From positions 1 through 7,462 of the forward strand of contig DGDY01000325.1 in the NCBI GenBank assembly GCA_002385675.1: 7,462 nucleotides of DNA, in the 5' to 3' direction. Shown here one piece after another: positions 1-6,634 of this stretch; the stretch's first letter is position 1; each line of letters starts with the position of its first letter. Under the pieces are notes generated by a model. The model did not search any database and had not been told where the DNA came from. It worked only from the letters and a program-made list of their open reading frames with translations. The DNA comes from Anaerolineales bacterium UBA3940. GTDB lineage: Bacteria; Chloroflexota; Anaerolineae; Aggregatilineales; UBA3940. Made by a program: the position numbers and the translations under genes.

Positions 1-1055
1 CGGGGGCCCCCCGCGCCCCCCCCCCGCCCCCCCCGGCGACCCCCCCCGCCGTACCGACACCATCGCCTGAGCCGACTGCCACGCCCACGCCCACCCATAC
101 CGCGCCGCCGCCCACCCTCACGCCGACTGCCGCGCCGCCCACCCTCACGCCGTCGCCTGCCGGGCCGACGCCGACGCCCAACCCGCTCGCGGACTACAGC
201 ATCGAGGCGCTTGCAGCACGCGCGTACGACGGCGGCGAGATCGTCAAGGAGGCGGTGACGCTGTATGCAGGCGCGTACACGCAGTACGCCATCGCCTATG
301 AGACGGATGGCGGGCTGCGCGTCACCGGGCTGATGAATGTGCCGGAGGGCGCGGAGCCGCCCTTCCCGGTGATCCTGCTGCTGCACGGCGGCATCGATCA
401 GAGCGTGTACGAGCCGGGCGACGGTACGCGGGCCTTTGCGGACTTCTTCGCGCGGCAGGGCTACCTGACCATCGCGCCGGACTACCGCACCTACAACAAC
501 ACAGGCGGCAGCAGCTCCCCGCTGAAAATCCCCTGGTCGGTGGACGTGCTCAACCTGATGGCGGCGCTGCCCACGCTGCCGGAAGCCGACGCCGGGCGCG
601 TCGGCGTGCTGGGGCATTCACGCGGCGGCGGCGTGGCGAGCTATCTCACGGTGCTCAGCCCTGAATGGCCTGGGCTCAGAGCGGTGGTGCTGTACGCCTC
701 GCTGAGCTTTGACCAGGCCGTCAACTGGGAGCGGTACGTCGAGTTCTTCGGGGCGCAGTGGCCGCTTGACGACGCCGCGATCTACGGCTCGCCTGCTACC
801 AACCCGGAAGGCTACGCGCTCGTCTCACCGATCCACTACCTCGACCGGGTATCCGTGCCGGTGCAGATCCATCACGGCGACGCCGACCGCGTCGTGCCCG
901 TCGAGTGGTCGGCGGATCTGTATGCGCGGCTGCTTGAGCTGGGCAAAACGGTGGAATATTACGAGGTCCCCGGCGCGGAGCACGAGTTCACCGGGGAGGA
1001 TTTCGACCTGCTGCTGGAGCGGTCGCTGGCGTTTTTTGAGCGGTATGTGAGGTAG
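1..1055 (+). CDS. Exported alpha/beta hydrolase (dienelactone hydrolase / S9-like), 5' end missing
   Basis: The reading frame is open from the window edge (first full codon at 3) to TAG at 1053-1055, about 350 visible residues, so the true start lies upstream. A GTG at 255 is an internal Val codon, because the frame continues upstream through a Pro/Thr/Ala linker (about 3-185) and a short segment reading ADYSIEALAARAYDGGEIV. Such linkers are typical of exported or lipoprotein enzymes in Chloroflexota, so the missing N-terminus probably holds a signal peptide. The catalytic domain begins near 260. It shows an oxyanion-hole HGG (His codon 384), the nucleophile elbow GHSRGGG (Ser codon 618-620), an acid in GDADRVVP (Asp codon 885) and a catalytic His in AEHEF (codon 981), in the canonical Ser-Asp-His order. 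It probably cleaves an ester or short peptide bond outside the membrane; the substrate cannot be told. It converges on the CAP/LysM gene. Confidence 0.88.
   Translation, partial: GAPRAPPPPPPATPPAVPTPSPEPTATPTPTHTAPPPTLTPTAAPPTLTPSPAGPTPTPNPLADYSIEALAARAYDGGEIVKEAVTLYAGAYTQYAIAYETDGGLRVTGLMNVPEGAEPPFPVILLLHGGIDQSVYEPGDGTRAFADFFARQGYLTIAPDYRTYNNTGGSSSPLKIPWSVDVLNLMAALPTLPEADAGRVGVLGHSRGGGVASYLTVLSPEWPGLRAVVLYASLSFDQAVNWERYVEFFGAQWPLDDAAIYGSPATNPEGYALVSPIHYLDRVSVPVQIHHGDADRVVPVEWSADLYARLLELGKTVEYYEVPGAEHEFTGEDFDLLLERSLAFFERYVR
107..152 (+). repeat. Direct repeat in Pro/Thr linker coding sequence
   Basis: The 19-nt word GCCGCCCACCCTCACGCCG occurs at 107-125 and again at 134-152, a 27-nt (nine-codon) period encoding PPTLTP units. 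It lies in the linker of the hydrolase, and low-complexity linkers of this kind expand and shrink by slippage. Confidence 0.85.
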
Positions 1056-1057
1056 GG

Positions 1058-1178
1058 GCCCTCACCCCACGCAGTTGGCGCAGCCAACTGTACGCCCTCA
1101 TCCCGGTCGCTCCCGTTGATCGCTGGGAGAGGGGGAAACGTGACGCGTTGTCTCTGTGAGCGATCTCGGGGTGAGGGC
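1058..1178. repeat. Intergenic inverted-repeat element with internal hairpin
   Basis: The outer arms are an exact 11-bp inverted repeat: GCCCTCACCCC at 1058-1068 and GGGGTGAGGGC at 1168-1178. Inside is a perfect 7-bp hairpin, CAGTTGG (1072-1078) with CCAACTG (1084-1090) around a 5-nt loop. Further in are a CCCTCATCCC copy of the arm motif (about 1094-1103) and GGGAGAGGGGG (about 1126-1136). The element fills the gap between two convergent genes, and its right arm overlaps the last base of the CAP/LysM stop codon. It resembles palindromic intergenic repeats with CCCTCACCCC/GGGGTGAGGG ends seen in many bacterial genomes. It may also end transcription from both sides, but neither orientation has a clear U-tract. 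Confidence 0.6.
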
Positions 1179-2593
1179 TACTTCGGCTTCATGACGATGC
1201 CTGCGATGACCAGCCCCGCGCCCGCCAGCCCCACCAGCACCGCCGCGCCGATGAGCAGCGAGCGGCCTGCGGGCGGCCCGGCTGCCGCCTCGTCCGCCTG
1301 CGCCGCGGCGGTTGCCTCCGCCCTGGCGGTGGCATTGGCGCGGGCGGTGGCCCGTGCGATCTCCGTGGGCCGGATGTTAGGCGTCACGGTGACCGTCGGG
1401 GGCGGGGTGGGCGTGACGTCCGGCGTCGGGGTGGCGGGCGGCAGGGGCGTTGGGTCGCCCGCGCGGATCAGCAGCTTGTCGCCGGGGCGGATGATGTCGT
1501 TCTCGCTCATGTTGTTCAGCGCGAGCAGCGTGGCAAGGTCGGTGCCGTAGCGCAGCGCAATGCCGAGCAGCGTCTGCCCTTCCTGTACGGTGTGATAGAG
1601 CGGCGCGCGCGGCACGGGCGTTGCGTTGGGGTCCGGCTTGATGACAAGCTGATCGCCGGGGCGGATGATGTCGTTCTCGGAGAGGCCGTTCAGCAGGAGA
1701 ATCTCGTCGAGCGTGCGGCCATAGCTCAGCGCAATGCCGAACACCGTCTGGCCTTCCTGCACGATGTGGATGATCGGCCCCTCCTGCTCCTCGATCGGCT
1801 TGACAGGGGCGGGCACGATGATCAGCTCATCGCCGGGGTGGATGATCGAGTCTTCGGTCAGGCGGTTGAGCGCCATGATCTCGGACACGGCGACCTCGTA
1901 CGCCTCGGCAATGTACCAGAGGTTCTGCCCCTCGCCGACGACGTGCACGACGGAGCCATCCTCGCGCGGCTCGGCCACCTCGACCGGCTCAAAGACGTAT
2001 ACAGGCAGCGGCTTGACGCCCTGCGCGGGCGGGGCGCTCTGCCCGGTACCACTGCCGGAACGTGCGCCGCTCCCCGAACCGGCGCTGCTGCCGCTCCCCA
2101 CCACGCCGAACTTCACCGTCAGGAACGTCCCGGCGGGGCCGACGGCTACCCCCGCGCCGATGTCCACGTAGGTTGTGGAGGTCATGCCGCTGAAGTGGAT
2201 CGGGCTGTTGCGCCACCAGTTAACGGCGACGTCAGCGTTGGCGAGCGTTCCCCAGTAGATGTTTTCGGAGACGCGCACCGGCTGCCCGCCGCCATACCCG
2301 GCGGCGATAGCGCGGTCGGTGGGCGTCGAGCCGCCCAGCCCGGTGTGGCTGTGGGTTCCGACCGAAGCGGCCCACTCCGAGTGAGCCTGCGCGGCAGCCA
2401 TCAGTTGCCCGTTGATCTGGTAAGGCGGCAGCCCGTACTCGGCGCGAACGGCGTTGACGAGGCTGATGAGGTAATAGGGATCGGTTGATTGGGCCGGTGG
2501 AGCGGCAGCGGCGGGCTGCGCCGCGCCGGTAATGGACAGATAGAGCAGGCCAATCAAGCCGATGATGAGTGCTCTGCGGATCGGTGTGGTCAT
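1178..2593 (-). CDS. Secreted CAP-domain protein with three LysM repeats and C-terminal membrane anchor
   Basis: This 471-residue protein starts at ATG 2593 (MTTPIRRALIIGLIG), which directly opens a signal peptide ending near AAAAPPAQ and has a GGGAG Shine-Dalgarno just upstream. An in-frame ATG at 2707 would add 38 residues unlike a signal and would put the likely promoter inside the gene. Residues 40-165 form an SCP/CAP (YkwD-like) domain with AQAHSEWAA (His71), SENIY (Glu110) and a signature around His133 (IHFSGM, then YVDIGAGVAVG). A Gly/Ser linker follows, then three LysM domains at about 216-260, 276-319 and 333-377, each with (V/I)xEGQ and IxPGDxL motifs; these normally bind N-acetylglucosamine glycans in peptidoglycan. 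A Pro/Thr linker (380-410), an Ala-rich helix and a membrane helix (about 445-467) ending in KPK follow. It is thus probably held at the outer face of the membrane and bound to the wall. Its catalytic activity, if any, is unknown. Confidence 0.9.
   Translation of the reverse strand: MTTPIRRALIIGLIGLLYLSITGAAQPAAAAPPAQSTDPYYLISLVNAVRAEYGLPPYQINGQLMAAAQAHSEWAASVGTHSHTGLGGSTPTDRAIAAGYGGGQPVRVSENIYWGTLANADVAVNWWRNSPIHFSGMTSTTYVDIGAGVAVGPAGTFLTVKFGVVGSGSSAGSGSGARSGSGTGQSAPPAQGVKPLPVYVFEPVEVAEPREDGSVVHVVGEGQNLWYIAEAYEVAVSEIMALNRLTEDSIIHPGDELIIVPAPVKPIEEQEGPIIHIVQEGQTVFGIALSYGRTLDEILLLNGLSENDIIRPGDQLVIKPDPNATPVPRAPLYHTVQEGQTLLGIALRYGTDLATLLALNNMSENDIIRPGDKLLIRAGDPTPLPPATPTPDVTPTPPPTVTVTPNIRPTEIARATARANATARAEATAAAQADEAAAGPPAGRSLLIGAAVLVGLAGAGLVIAGIVMKPK
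1480..1679 (-). repeat. Near-identical DNA in LysM2 and LysM3
   Basis: An identical 26-bp stretch lies at 1480-1505 and 1654-1679, 174 bp apart, encoding the ENDIIRPGD core of the third and second LysM domains. The flanking DNA is also similar (both encode VQEGQT nearby). The first LysM (near 1830-1855) is more diverged. This suggests a recent duplication or gene conversion between two of the three repeats. Confidence 0.85.
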
Positions 2594-2630
2594 CACTCCC
2601 TGCCTGAGCTTACCCAGGTGCAACGGGCAG

Positions 2631-2636
2631 ACTATA
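2631..2636 (-). promoter_or_regulatory. Candidate -10 box for the CAP/LysM gene
   Basis: On the minus strand this reads TATAGT, a good -10 hexamer, about 38 nt upstream of the chosen ATG. That leaves a short leader containing the GGGAG ribosome site. No convincing -35 hexamer is seen at 16-18 bp, so the assignment is tentative. Confidence 0.35.
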
Positions 2637-2802
2637 CCGCTTCTTGCCGGGAGTGCGCTAGCCCCCGTCGGTACCAAACTTGCCCTTGCTGGTGTGACAG
2701 TTAACACGCCGTGGCTCCGGGCGGGATGCCCTGCACACCCTTTCCAGACAAATGCGACCTCAACGAGAACCCTGGCCCGATTATTCAGGAAAGGATCTTT
2801 TT

Positions 2803-2811
2803 TGGTATAAT
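2803..2811 (+). promoter_or_regulatory. Extended -10 promoter of the dehydrogenase-mutase operon
   Basis: TGGTATAAT is a perfect extended -10 (TGn plus TATAAT at 2806-2811). It lies in a locally AT-rich stretch that stands out from the GC-rich surroundings. The -35 region is weak: TTCAGG at 2784-2789 with a 16-bp spacer. Transcription would start near 2817-2819, about 180 nt before the dehydrogenase ATG at 3000. Confidence 0.7.
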
Positions 2812-2817
2812 GTTTTT

Positions 2818-2999
2818 GCTATGCAGCGCCTGTCCGCTCGCCATCACTCCCAGGCGGGCTGTAATTCCACCTCCTTTTTTGCGGTTTTAACAACCGCATA
2901 AAAATCAAACTGTTGCTATGCAACCTCGGTGCTAGTCCGCCGGTTCGAGCGACAGCAGGTTCATACTCCGCGTGTGCAGCTCAGAAAGGGGATAAACCG
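2818..2999 (+). promoter_or_regulatory. Structured 5' leader of the operon
   Basis: Between the promoter and the first gene are three possible stems. CAGCGCCTG (2824-2832) pairs with CAGGC and GCTG in 2851-2861 with a two-base bulge. TGCGGTT (2880-2886) pairs with AACCGCA (2892-2898) around a 5-nt loop. GTTGC (2912-2916) pairs with GCAAC (2920-2924). None is followed by a run of U, so none is an ordinary terminator. I could not match the leader to the conserved core of cobalamin, glycine, lysine or SAM riboswitches. The gene's ribosome site AAAGGGG is at 2985-2991. Apart from this leader, the 2594-2999 gap holds only the two promoters. Confidence 0.45.
2821..2901 (+). CDS. Possible 26-residue leader peptide (leaderless uORF)
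   Basis: An ATG at 2821 lies only 9 nt after the -10 box, so the transcript would begin almost at the start codon. The frame runs 26 codons to TAA at 2899-2901. The peptide begins MQRLSARHHSQAG, has one Cys and an FF pair, and ends VLTTA. The last codons and the stop lie in and just after the stable hairpin at 2880-2898, an arrangement that would let ribosome progress affect leader folding. It has no Shine-Dalgarno, and chance ORFs of this length are common. I recognise no family and treat it as a candidate only. Confidence 0.3.
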   Translation: MQRLSARHHSQAGCNSTSFFAVLTTA

Positions 3000-4166
3000 A
3001 TGCAAGAAAACATCAGTGAACTTCGGCTTGCCGTGATCGGTGCAGGCCATGGTGGACGTGCCATGGCGGCTGATCTCGCTGCACGCGGTTACAGGGTGAA
3101 TCTCTACAACCGCACGCCCGAACATATCGAAGCGATCCGGGTGCGGGGCGGCATTGAGCTCCAATTTGAGGAGGATCAGCATGTGTTCGGGCCGCTCGAA
3201 GTCGTCAGCAGCAACATCGAGAAGGTGCTGGACGGCGTTCAACTGATCATGGTGGTCGTGCCCGCCTCGGCGCATACGGACATCGCGCAGTTGTGCGCCC
3301 CGTATCTGGTCGATGGGCAGATTGTGGTGCTGAATCCGGGCCGCACGGGCGGCGCGCTCGCCTTCCGCAAGACGCTTCTGGACTGCGGGTGCACAGCCGA
3401 TGTGATCATCGGCGAGGCGGAGACGCTGCTGTTCGCCAGCCGCGCGCTGGGCCCGGCGGAGGCCCGTATCTTCCGCCGCAAGAATACGGTGCCCGTCGCG
3501 GCGCTCCCTGCGACCCGCACCAACGCCATGCTGGAGGTGCTTTCGGAGGTCTACCCGCAGTTCGTCGCCGCGCCGAACGTGCTCTACACCAGTCTCAACA
3601 ACATGGGGGCGGTCTTTCACCCGGTGCTGGCCCTGCTGAACGCGGGCTGGATCGAGCGTACGCAGGGTGACTTCCAGTTCTACATGGATGGCGTGACCCA
3701 ATCGACCGCGCAGATGCTGGAGGTCATCGACCGGGAGCGAGTGACGGTGGCTGCCGCGCTCGGCGTTCGCGCGCAGACGGCGCTTGAGTGGCTGGCCGCC
3801 GCGTACTCGGCAACGGGCGACAACCTCTATGAGGCGATGCACGATAACCCCGGCTACCGGGGCATCATGGCGCCGCGCTCCCTGCGCCACCGGTACATCT
3901 TTGAGGACGTCCCCTTCAGCCTGGTGCCGATTGTGGAGCTGGGGCGGCGCTTCGGCGTGAACGTCTGGGCGATGGACTCGATGATCCGTCTGGCCTGCGT
4001 CATTCACCGGATCGACTACTATCATCGGGGGCGCACGCTCGAGTCGATGGGGCTGACAGGCCTCAGCCTGGGCGAGATCACCAATCTGGTTAACCACGGT
4101 TCGATTGACCCACCCCGTGCTGAGTTCGAAGGTTCGTCGAGTGCAAAGGAGGAGGTTATCTCGTAG
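3000..4166 (+). CDS. NAD(P)-dependent opine/octopine dehydrogenase family protein
   Basis: The start is ATG 3000, giving 388 residues with AAAGGGG at 2985-2991. An upstream in-frame ATG at 2913 would add 29 residues inside the leader, ahead of the Rossmann fold. Residues 10-30 carry the dinucleotide motif GAGHGG (14-19) and a typical beta-alpha-beta start; VVVPASAH (about 86-92) fits the end of the nucleotide domain. The C-terminal half matches the octopine-dehydrogenase domain, with SLNNMGAVFHPVLALLNAG (His about 207) and RYIFEDVPFSLVPIVELG (Glu302-Asp303). Family members reductively couple the amino group of an amino acid to a 2-oxo acid, or run the reverse oxidation, using a His/acid pair; His207 is the likely catalytic His. 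The stop TAG abuts the next ATG, and its final codons carry the mutase's ribosome site. Substrates are unknown; a 2-dehydropantoate-reductase-like role is less likely given the C-terminal motifs. Confidence 0.85.
   Translation: MQENISELRLAVIGAGHGGRAMAADLAARGYRVNLYNRTPEHIEAIRVRGGIELQFEEDQHVFGPLEVVSSNIEKVLDGVQLIMVVVPASAHTDIAQLCAPYLVDGQIVVLNPGRTGGALAFRKTLLDCGCTADVIIGEAETLLFASRALGPAEARIFRRKNTVPVAALPATRTNAMLEVLSEVYPQFVAAPNVLYTSLNNMGAVFHPVLALLNAGWIERTQGDFQFYMDGVTQSTAQMLEVIDRERVTVAAALGVRAQTALEWLAAAYSATGDNLYEAMHDNPGYRGIMAPRSLRHRYIFEDVPFSLVPIVELGRRFGVNVWAMDSMIRLACVIHRIDYYHRGRTLESMGLTGLSLGEITNLVNHGSIDPPRAEFEGSSSAKEEVIS
4145..4155 (+). promoter_or_regulatory. Strong ribosome-binding site of the mutase inside the dehydrogenase gene
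   Basis: AAAGGAGGAGG lies within the last codons of the dehydrogenase (encoding KEE), 11 nt before the mutase ATG. Combined with the TAGATG junction it points to coupled translation and a fixed ratio of the two proteins. Confidence 0.75.
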
Positions 4167-5816
4167 ATGAAGGTACTTGGAGCCAGTCTGGGGGACTGCG
4201 TACACGTCGCCGGGGTGACTCGCTTCCTGCGCGTGGCCGAGGAGATGGGCTACGAGACCTACTTCACTGGCCCGGCGACCGACCTGGAAACGCTGATCGA
4301 CGCGGCGGTGCGCTTCAACCCCGATGTGATCGGCGTGAGCTACCGCCTGACGCCCGATAACGCTCGCCTGCTACTGGCCGAGCTTAAAGCGATGCTTGAG
4401 GCCGCCGGGCTGGCGGACCGCCGCCTGATTTTCGCTGGGACGCCGCCGGTTGTCGCCGTGGCGCGCGAGTTCGACGGGCTGTTCGAGGCCACCTTTGAGG
4501 GCGGCGAGTCGGCGGCAGAGGTGCGGCGCGTGCTGGAGCAGGGCCCAACGCCCGTGCAGGGGCAAGCGGCCTACCCGCAGCGGCTCGTTGAGCGCATCCG
4601 GTGGAAGGCCCCCGTGCCGCTGCTGCGCCATCATTACGGCGAGCCTGCGATGACCATCGAGCCGACGGTGCGCGGCATCGAGAAGATCGCGGAGAGCGGC
4701 GCGCTTGATGTGATCTCGCTCGGCGCCGACCAGGACGCGCAGGAAAACTTCTTCCGCCCCAGCAACCAGGACCCGAAATCGAAGGGGGCGGGGGGTGTGC
4801 CTTTCCGCACCGAGGACGATCTGCGGCGGCTGTACGAGGCGAGCCGCCGGGGCAACTACCCGCTGATGCGCTCGTACTCCGGCACGCGTGACCATCTCCA
4901 GTATGCCGACATGCTGGTGCGGACGATTAACAACGCGTGGTGTGCGACCTCGCTGTTCTGGTTCAACGCGATGGACGGTCGCGGCCCGTCGCCGCTGGAG
5001 CAGTCGATCCGGGAGCACATGGAGCTGATGGCGTGGCACGGCGAGCGTGACATCCCGGTTGAGGGCAACGAGCCGTATCACTGGGGGATGCGCGACGCGC
5101 CCGATGTGGTGGTCTGTGCGGTGTCGTACATATACAGCAAGGTCGCCAAGAAGATGGGCGTGCGGGACTACATCACCACGTACATGTTTGAAAGCCCGCC
5201 GCACCTCAGCAACCGGATGGACCTCGCCAAGTGCCTGGCGCAGATCGAACTGGCCGAGTCGTTTGTGGATGAGTCGTTCTCCATCTGGCGGCAGACGCGC
5301 ACCGGCCTGCTGAGCTATCCGCTCGGCGTGCCGCAGGCGCGGGCGCACCTCGCGCAGAGCGTCATGCTGCAGATGTCCGTGAAGCCGCACATCATCCATG
5401 TCGTCGGCTACACGGAGGCGGACCACGCCGCAACCGCCGACGAGGTGATCGAGAGCGCGCAGATGGCGGGCTACGTGGCCGAGGTGGCGCTGCGCGGCAG
5501 CCCTGACATGACCGCCGATCCGGTGGTGCAGGAGCGCAAGGAGGAACTGATCGCCGAGACGCACGTGCTGCTCGACGCGATCCGCGCGCTGAGCCCCGAC
5601 CTTGACGACCCGCTGACTGACCCCGCGACGCTGGCTCGCGCGGTGAAGATCGGCCTGCTGGACGCGCCGCAGCTTGTCAACAACCCATACGCGCCCGGCG
5701 CGATCCGCACGCGCAGCATCGACGGCGCGATTCGTGCGGTGGATGAGCAGGGTCGCCCGTTGACCGAGCGCGAGCGCATCGACCGGGTGCTGGCTCGCGC
5801 CGAGGTGATGGAGTAA
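4167..5816 (+). CDS. Fused B12-binding / glutamate-mutase-like carbon-skeleton mutase
   Basis: This 549-residue protein starts at ATG 4167, directly after the upstream stop. Residues 1-125 form a Rossmann-like cobalamin domain: GASLGDCVHVAG (Asp10, His13, Gly16), VIGVSYRLTPDNA (55-67) and FAGTPPV (89-95), corresponding to the DxHxxG, SxL and GG motifs of base-off/His-on B12 enzymes. His13 is the expected lower axial cobalt ligand. Residues about 140-549 resemble the barrel subunit E of glutamate (methylaspartate) mutase as I recall it: MRSYSGTRDH (234-243), PSPLEQSIREHMELMAWHGE (274-293), and the tail GLLDAPQLVNNPYAPGAIR with DGAIRAVDEQGRPLT. Glutamate mutase normally has separate S (about 137 aa) and E (about 480 aa) chains; here S and E are one chain, S first. 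It probably performs an adenosylcobalamin radical rearrangement of an amino-acid-like substrate. Active-site differences mean glutamate is not assured. Lysine/ornithine aminomutase is less likely, because no PLP lysine motif was recognised. Confidence 0.8.
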   Translation: MKVLGASLGDCVHVAGVTRFLRVAEEMGYETYFTGPATDLETLIDAAVRFNPDVIGVSYRLTPDNARLLLAELKAMLEAAGLADRRLIFAGTPPVVAVAREFDGLFEATFEGGESAAEVRRVLEQGPTPVQGQAAYPQRLVERIRWKAPVPLLRHHYGEPAMTIEPTVRGIEKIAESGALDVISLGADQDAQENFFRPSNQDPKSKGAGGVPFRTEDDLRRLYEASRRGNYPLMRSYSGTRDHLQYADMLVRTINNAWCATSLFWFNAMDGRGPSPLEQSIREHMELMAWHGERDIPVEGNEPYHWGMRDAPDVVVCAVSYIYSKVAKKMGVRDYITTYMFESPPHLSNRMDLAKCLAQIELAESFVDESFSIWRQTRTGLLSYPLGVPQARAHLAQSVMLQMSVKPHIIHVVGYTEADHAATADEVIESAQMAGYVAEVALRGSPDMTADPVVQERKEELIAETHVLLDAIRALSPDLDDPLTDPATLARAVKIGLLDAPQLVNNPYAPGAIRTRSIDGAIRAVDEQGRPLTERERIDRVLARAEVME

Positions 5817-5844
5817 GGCAAAAGGCAAAGCAGGTGGATATCGC

Positions 5845-5868
5845 AGGGGCACAGCATGCTGTGCCCCT
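5845..5868. repeat. Perfect 24-bp palindrome downstream of the operon
   Basis: The half-site AGGGGCACAGCA is followed directly by its exact complement, giving 12 + 12 bp with no spacer. It begins 28 bp after the mutase stop. In RNA it would form a strong stem with a tight loop at CATG. The 3' flank (ATCGTTATC) is only mildly U-rich, so it could act as a terminator or RNA-stabilising hairpin, or be a REP-like repeat; the sequence does not decide. Confidence 0.75.
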
Positions 5869-5942
5869 ATCGTTATCTGCCAGTAAAAGAGACGCCGCGA
5901 ATGTATACAGGCCGTAGACATCGCCATCTCTTAATTTACCAG

Positions 5943-5973
5943 GGTAGGGGTAGGCCTCAGACCTGCCCCTACC
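5943..5973. repeat. Second intergenic inverted repeat (12-bp arms)
   Basis: GGTAGGGGTAGG (5943-5954) pairs with CCTGCCCCTACC (5962-5973) with a single G-T wobble around the 7-nt loop CCTCAGA. Its arms share the AGGGGyA / TGCCCCTA core with the palindrome at 5845-5868, suggesting related repeats. A smaller GTAGG (5985-5989) / CCTAC (5998-6002) stem follows. No U-tract is present on either strand. Confidence 0.7.
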
Positions 5974-6011
5974 TGCGGTACGTAGTAGGGCGGAAATCCT
6001 ACCCACCCGCG

Positions 6012-6020
6012 TGCTATACT
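6012..6020 (+). promoter_or_regulatory. Extended -10 promoter of msrA
   Basis: TGCTATACT is an extended -10 (TGn plus TATACT at 6015-6020) located 44 bp before the msrA ATG. No good -35 is seen, as often with extended -10 promoters. Its position after two palindromes implies msrA is transcribed separately from the mutase operon. Confidence 0.55.
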
Positions 6021-6064
6021 CGGAGCACAGGGATCACGTGAGGAATTCACAGGAGAACAATGCG

Positions 6065-6607
<543 letters not shown>

Positions 6608-6634
6608 TGCGCAACAATAGCCGCCCTCCACCGC

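Noticed and set aside
1592..2488. 298-codon plus-strand ORF inside the CAP/LysM gene
   Set aside because: No ribosome site or recognisable motif; repeated DD/DR words mirror the LysM repeats on the real strand.
2880..2905. Leader hairpin as an intrinsic terminator
   Set aside because: The T-run precedes the stem on the plus strand and an A-run follows it; on the minus strand too the stem is followed by A, so neither strand has the required trailing U-tract.
2931..2980. tRNA-like GGTTCGAGC in the leader
   Set aside because: The flanking bases do not form a T-arm stem, and no acceptor or anticodon stems can be drawn.
2913..2999. Upstream in-frame extension of the dehydrogenase from ATG 2913
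   Set aside because: The added 29 residues are not part of the Rossmann fold, ATG 2913 has no ribosome site and overlaps a leader hairpin, whereas ATG 3000 has AAAGGGG at good spacing.
2818..2999. Cobalamin riboswitch upstream of the B12 enzyme
   Set aside because: Neither the B12-box-like core nor the expected surrounding helices could be found, and B12-using enzymes usually lack this control.
2961..4205. Long minus-strand ORF opposite the dehydrogenase
   Set aside because: It is rich in Arg, His and Val without domain motifs, as expected for the antisense of a GC-rich gene; the plus strand has clear family motifs.
4371..5927. 518-codon minus-strand ORF opposite the mutase
   Set aside because: It is an antisense shadow; its composition (Arg, His, Leu) mirrors the opposite-frame codons, and the plus-strand protein has cobalamin and mutase motifs.
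5856..6041. Short plus-strand ORF between the mutase and msrA
   Set aside because: It is made of the palindromes and the msrA promoter read through, with no ribosome site.
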